A DNA stretch of 64,000 bases, from positions 90,468 through 154,467 of the forward strand of contig NZ_JYLF01000010.1 in the NCBI RefSeq assembly GCF_001043055.1, in the 5' to 3' direction. This document shows positions 60,963-64,000 of the stretch, one piece after another. The notes under the pieces are model-generated. The model was given only the letters and a program-made list of their open reading frames with translations. It had not been told where the DNA came from and did not search any database. Numbering within the stretch: position 1 is the stretch's first letter; every line of letters begins with the position of its first letter. A program made the position numbers and the translations under genes. This DNA is from Pseudomonas weihenstephanensis (GTDB taxonomy: Bacteria; Pseudomonadota; Gammaproteobacteria; Pseudomonadales; Pseudomonadaceae).

Positions 60963-61820
60963 ATGAGCGAACGTCCCGAAGAGCCAAAACAGGCCTCTGA
61001 CGCCGATAGCCTGCTGCCTATCGATGAGCATGTCGAAGAAGGACATGACGCCGAAGGCCGTAAAGTCCGGCATCGTGGTATCTATCTGCTACCAAATCTT
61101 TTCACGACGGCAAACCTGTTCGCAGGTTTCTATTCCATCATCAACTCGATGAGTGCTCAAAGCGCCATGAGTGCAGGTGATGCGGCGAGTGCCAGCAAAT
61201 ACTTTGCCTTTGCCGCTATTGCGATCTTTGTCGCCATGGTGCTGGACGGGCTTGATGGCCGTGTAGCGCGCATGACCAATACCGAAAGTGCTTTCGGCGC
61301 TGAATACGACTCGCTGTCTGACATGGTTGCGTTTGGCGTGGCCCCTGCATTGCTTGCCTTTGGCTGGGCCTTGGGTGATATGGGTAAAGTCGGCTGGATG
61401 GTCGCCTTCATCTATGTAGCAGGTGCAGCACTGCGTTTGGCGCGTTTCAACACTCAGGTCGGAACCGCCGACAAGCGTTACTTTATTGGCCTGGCAAGCC
61501 CGGCTGCCGCAGGTGTGGTGGCGGGGATCGTATGGGCCTTCAGTGATTACGGCATTCAGGGCTCGAAAATGTCGTTCCTGGTTGCTTTGCTTGTCGCCGC
61601 TGCGGGCATGCTGATGGTCAGCAATATCAAGTACAACAGCTTTAAAGAGCTGGACCTAAAAGGTCGTGTGCCGTTTGTAGCCATTCTGGCTGTAGTCCTT
61701 GTGTTCGCTGTGGTGTTCAGTGATCCGCCGCGTATTTTGCTGTTGGTATTCCTCGCTTATGCAGCGTCGGGCCCCGTGCAATATTTATTGCGTCTGCGCC
61801 GTAACAAAAACGCCGAGTGA
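60963..61820 (+). CDS. pssA: CDP-diacylglycerol-serine O-phosphatidyltransferase
   Basis: Makes phosphatidylserine, precursor of phosphatidylethanolamine. 285 residues of the membrane-bound CDP-alcohol phosphatidyltransferase (subclass II) type, not the peripheral PLD-like E. coli type. The catalytic motif DGLDGRVAR...G...EYDSLSD (DxxDGxxAR-x8-GxxxDxxxD) is present after about residue 85, with eight membrane helices and an N-terminal hydrophilic tail. ATG at 60963 (MSERPEEPKQ) has AAGGT at best distance; earlier in-frame starts are less likely. Confidence 0.95.
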   Translation: MSERPEEPKQASDADSLLPIDEHVEEGHDAEGRKVRHRGIYLLPNLFTTANLFAGFYSIINSMSAQSAMSAGDAASASKYFAFAAIAIFVAMVLDGLDGRVARMTNTESAFGAEYDSLSDMVAFGVAPALLAFGWALGDMGKVGWMVAFIYVAGAALRLARFNTQVGTADKRYFIGLASPAAAGVVAGIVWAFSDYGIQGSKMSFLVALLVAAAGMLMVSNIKYNSFKELDLKGRVPFVAILAVVLVFAVVFSDPPRILLLVFLAYAASGPVQYLLRLRRNKNAE

Positions 61821-61835
61821 TGTAATTTCTCCCAT

Positions 61836-61884
61836 ACTCCGTAGTCTATTGGTGCATCAGTCCTCCAATGCTACGGAGTTGTCA
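61836..61884 (+). promoter_or_regulatory. Hairpin that occludes the msrP ribosome binding site
   Basis: ACTCCGTAG (61836-61844) pairs with CTACGGAGT (61871-61879), with inner ATTGG/CCAAT pairing. The right arm contains GGAG (61875-61878), the only Shine-Dalgarno for the msrP ATG at 61884. No T-run follows, so it is not a terminator. It looks like a translational control element. Confidence 0.6.
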
Positions 61885-62897
61885 TGCTAATCAAGCTCCC
61901 AAAAGCGTCCGACAGTAAAGAGTCGGATATCACGCCTGAATCCTTCTATTTATCCCGTCGTTCATTGCTTGGCAGCTCGCTTGCCGGTTTGGCTGTGTCT
62001 GCGCTTCCACGCTGGGCAAGTGCTGAAGAGGCTGCTCGTTATGCTGATGTAGAGTTGGGTAAACCGCCCGCCTGGTTCACCGAAAAATTGCCTCAGACCC
62101 AATGGCAGGCCGTTAGCGTAAAGGGTGAAGCCATCACGCCTTTTAAAGATGCCACTCACTACAACAACTTTTACGAGTTTGGCACTGACAAAAGCGACCC
62201 GGCGCAAAACGCAGGCGCTCTGAAGACTCAGCCGTGGACTGTGGTTATAGACGGCGAGGTGGGTAAGCCGGGGCGCTATGCGCTGGAAGACTTTATGAAG
62301 CCTTACCAGTTGGAGGAGCGGATATATCGCCTGCGTTGCGTTGAGGCATGGTCGATGGTGATTCCTTGGATGGGCTTCCCCTTATCGGCGTTGCTCAAGC
62401 AGGTGGAGCTTACGTCAAAAGCCAAATACATCCGTTTTGAAACGTTGCAGGACCCTAAGGTCATGCCGGGGCAGCGTTCAGGTTTCGCATTGATTGACTG
62501 GCCCTATGTCGAGGGCTTGCGGCTTGATGAGGCAATGAACCCATTGGCTATATTGGCAGTGGGGATGTACGGAAGGGAGTTGCCTAATCAGAACGGCGCG
62601 CCGTTACGGCTGGTGGTGCCTTGGAAGTATGGCTTTAAGAGCGTGAAGTCTATTGTGCGAATCAGCCTGGTGGAGGATCAGCCCAAGACGACCTGGCAAA
62701 GCATTGCGGCAGATGAATACGGGTTCTATGCAAATGTGAACCCGCAAGTCGACCACCCGCGCTGGACTCAGGCGCGTGAGCGGCGTCTACCTAGCAGCCT
62801 GTTTAGCCCGAATGTGCGTGAGACGCAGATGTTCAACGGGTATGGCGATGAGGTTGCCTCTTTATACAGTGGCCTTGATTTACGGAAGAACTATTAA
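61884..62897 (+). CDS. msrP: Protein-methionine-sulfoxide reductase catalytic subunit MsrP (YedY)
   Basis: Periplasmic molybdopterin enzyme that repairs oxidised methionines in envelope proteins. 337 residues. A twin-arginine signal (SRRSLLG, residues 24-30) with a hydrophobic stretch and ASA cleavage site; the molybdenum-ligating Cys152 in RLRCVEAWSMVIPW; and the YedY/sulfite-oxidase fold. It needs export by Tat after cofactor insertion. The last base overlaps the msrQ start (TAATG). Confidence 0.95.
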   Translation: MLIKLPKASDSKESDITPESFYLSRRSLLGSSLAGLAVSALPRWASAEEAARYADVELGKPPAWFTEKLPQTQWQAVSVKGEAITPFKDATHYNNFYEFGTDKSDPAQNAGALKTQPWTVVIDGEVGKPGRYALEDFMKPYQLEERIYRLRCVEAWSMVIPWMGFPLSALLKQVELTSKAKYIRFETLQDPKVMPGQRSGFALIDWPYVEGLRLDEAMNPLAILAVGMYGRELPNQNGAPLRLVVPWKYGFKSVKSIVRISLVEDQPKTTWQSIAADEYGFYANVNPQVDHPRWTQARERRLPSSLFSPNVRETQMFNGYGDEVASLYSGLDLRKNY

Positions 62898-63511
62898 TGC
62901 GATTCGCGTATTGGCGTTCTGCTGTGTTCATAGCAGCAGCTATTTGGCCACTGTTATGGCTGTATGAGGCTTGGGCTCTGGCCTTGGGGCCTGATCCCGG
63001 AAAAGTATTAGTTGATCGACAGGGGTTGGGGACGCTGATTTTATTGTTGATCACGCTGTGCATGACGCCTCTGCATAAAATTACTGGGTGGGCGGGGTGG
63101 ATTGCCGTACGGCGTCAGATCGGTTTGTGGTGCTTTGCTTACGTTGTTCTGCATCTGCTAGCGTATCTGGCGTTTGTGCTGGGGTTCGATTGGTCGCAGT
63201 TGGGTGTTGAGTTACGCAAGCGCCCTTACATCATTGTGGGCAGTCTTGGTTTCTTGGGGTTGTTGGTGCTGGCTGTGACATCGAACCGATACAGTCAGCG
63301 ACGCTTGGGCGCCCGGTGGAAAAAGCTGCATCGCCTTGTCTACGGCGTTTTGGGGCTTGGATTACTGCATATGCTGTGGATAGTGAGGGCGGATCTCAAG
63401 GAGTGGTCTATCTATGCGGCCATTGGCGTTGCGTTGATTGTGCTGCGCGTGCCTGTTGTGGTGCGGCGTCTTGCGCGTCTATATAAGAAGAAGTCGATGC
63501 CCGTTAATTAA
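62897..63511 (+). CDS. msrQ: Heme-binding membrane subunit MsrQ (YedZ)
   Basis: Six-helix ferric-reductase-like heme b protein that passes quinol-derived electrons to MsrP. 204 residues. Conserved His residues in membrane context: YVVLHLLAYLAF and KLHRLVYGVLGLGLLHML. The start overlaps the msrP stop. After the stop lie the rRNA operon promoters. Confidence 0.95.
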   Translation: MRFAYWRSAVFIAAAIWPLLWLYEAWALALGPDPGKVLVDRQGLGTLILLLITLCMTPLHKITGWAGWIAVRRQIGLWCFAYVVLHLLAYLAFVLGFDWSQLGVELRKRPYIIVGSLGFLGLLVLAVTSNRYSQRRLGARWKKLHRLVYGVLGLGLLHMLWIVRADLKEWSIYAAIGVALIVLRVPVVVRRLARLYKKKSMPVN

Positions 63512-63525
63512 GTCAAAATTAACCC

Positions 63526-63553
63526 TTGACTCAGATTTAAAACGCCCTATAAT
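63526..63553 (+). promoter_or_regulatory. rrn promoter P1
   Basis: TTGACT-N16-TATAAT followed by GC-rich CGCCCC discriminator. Confidence 0.85.
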
Positions 63554-63659
63554 TCGCCCCACTTCCGGCGTAGTCGAAACGGAAAACTCCTTGAGTATCA
63601 ATGAGTTGGACAGTTTTTGGCGATGCTAGCTTCAAATCATCGAAGCAGGAAATGAGGTG

Positions 63660-63687
63660 TTGACAGCAGCGTATAACGCTGTAGAAT
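63660..63687 (+). promoter_or_regulatory. rrn promoter P2
   Basis: TTGACA-N16-TAGAAT; the spacer is itself palindromic (CAGCGTATAACGCTG). Confidence 0.85.
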
Positions 63688-63767
63688 TCGCCTCCCGCTA
63701 ACGAGAGATCGAAAGCGCAAGTGGTTGAAGTTACAAGGGAAACTTTGAAAGCTTCTGAAATAACCGC

Positions 63768-63795
63768 TTGACAGCAACAGAGGCTGCTGTAGAAT
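63768..63795 (+). promoter_or_regulatory. rrn promoter P3
   Basis: TTGACA-N16-TAGAAT followed by GCGCGCC, a GC-rich discriminator expected for ppGpp/DksA control. The spacer again ends GCTGCTG as in P2. Confidence 0.88.
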
Positions 63796-64000
63796 GCGCG
63801 CCTCGGTTGAGCGAAAGCTTAACCAACCGCTCTTTAACAACTGAATCAAGCAATTCGTGTGGGTGCTTGTGGAGTCAGACTGATAGTCAAAAAGATTATC
63901 AGCATCACAAGTTACTCCGCGAGAAATCAAAGATGTAACCAACGATTGCTGAGCCAAGTTTAGGGTTTTCTCAAAACCCAAAGATGTTTGAACTGAACGG
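63796..64000 (+). promoter_or_regulatory. rRNA operon leader with boxA antiterminator
   Basis: About 200 bases downstream of P3, with boxA GCTCTTTAACAA at 63829-63840 and a leader stem near 63880-63905. The final bases TTTGAACTGAA resemble the 5' edge of 16S rRNA, but the last three (CGG) do not fit the usual GAGTTTGATC that should follow, so the 16S gene itself is not confirmed inside the window. Confidence 0.8.

Overview
The window is an ordinary stretch of Pseudomonas chromosome, most like the P. fluorescens/P. putida side of the genus. The evidence is gene order: dnaK-dnaJ-dapB-carA-carB-greA through nusA-infB-pnp, pgi-panC-panB-folK-pcnB, cbrB-cbrA-cbrX, gluQ-dksA, hmuTUV, mrcB, ilvI-ilvH-ilvC-pssA, msrPQ, then an rRNA operon promoter. 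This parallels, gene for gene, the PA4761 to PA4690 region of P. aeruginosa as I remember it. No phage, insertion sequence, integron, toxin-antitoxin pair or CRISPR array was seen.

Layout. 1-9.4 kb: chaperones (dnaK, cut by the window edge, and dnaJ), lysine/diaminopimelate synthesis (dapB), carbamoyl phosphate synthetase (carAB) and greA. 9.4-16.2 kb: a decayed gene, yhbY, rlmE, ftsH, folP, glmM, tpiA and secG. 16.2-25.5 kb: tRNA-Leu(GAG), initiator tRNA-fMet, then the translation/RNA block rimP-nusA-infB-rbfA-truB-rpsO-pnp. 25.5-38.5 kb: a small BON protein behind a sigma-54-type promoter, a giant AsmA-like protein, a methyltransferase, thiolase, DUF2236 protein, pgi, panCB, folK and pcnB. 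38.7-43.8 kb: the carbon/nitrogen control locus, with the two-component system CbrA/CbrB, small membrane protein CbrX, and downstream on the same strand the Crc/Hfq-titrating sRNA CrcZ behind its own sigma-54 promoter. 43.9-51 kb: gluQ, dksA, an aminotransferase, sfsA, a Rieske protein, and a Fur-type heme ABC importer (hmuTUV) followed by the iron-responsive sRNA PrrF. 51-64 kb: small proteins, a two-domain kinase, PBP1b with its probable lipoprotein activator LpoP, the branched-chain amino acid genes, pssA, msrPQ and three tandem rrn promoters.

Two regulatory RNAs that ORF callers miss can be placed precisely: crcZ (about 38718-39085, minus) and prrF (about 50882-50995, minus). Both have a promoter, a regulator site and a terminator-like end.

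I see no wholly new multi-gene system. The less expected signals are small: a terminator-like hairpin inside a 30-codon upstream ORF that overlaps the carA TTG start; a perfect 12-bp hairpin inside the first codons of folP; a hairpin that captures the msrP ribosome binding site; a sigma-54 promoter with an upstream dyad in front of the BON gene; a probably leaderless mrcB; a remnant of a DUF4149-like gene; a REP-type doublet; absence of panD from the pan/pgi cluster; and a heme importer without adjacent receptor or heme chaperone genes.
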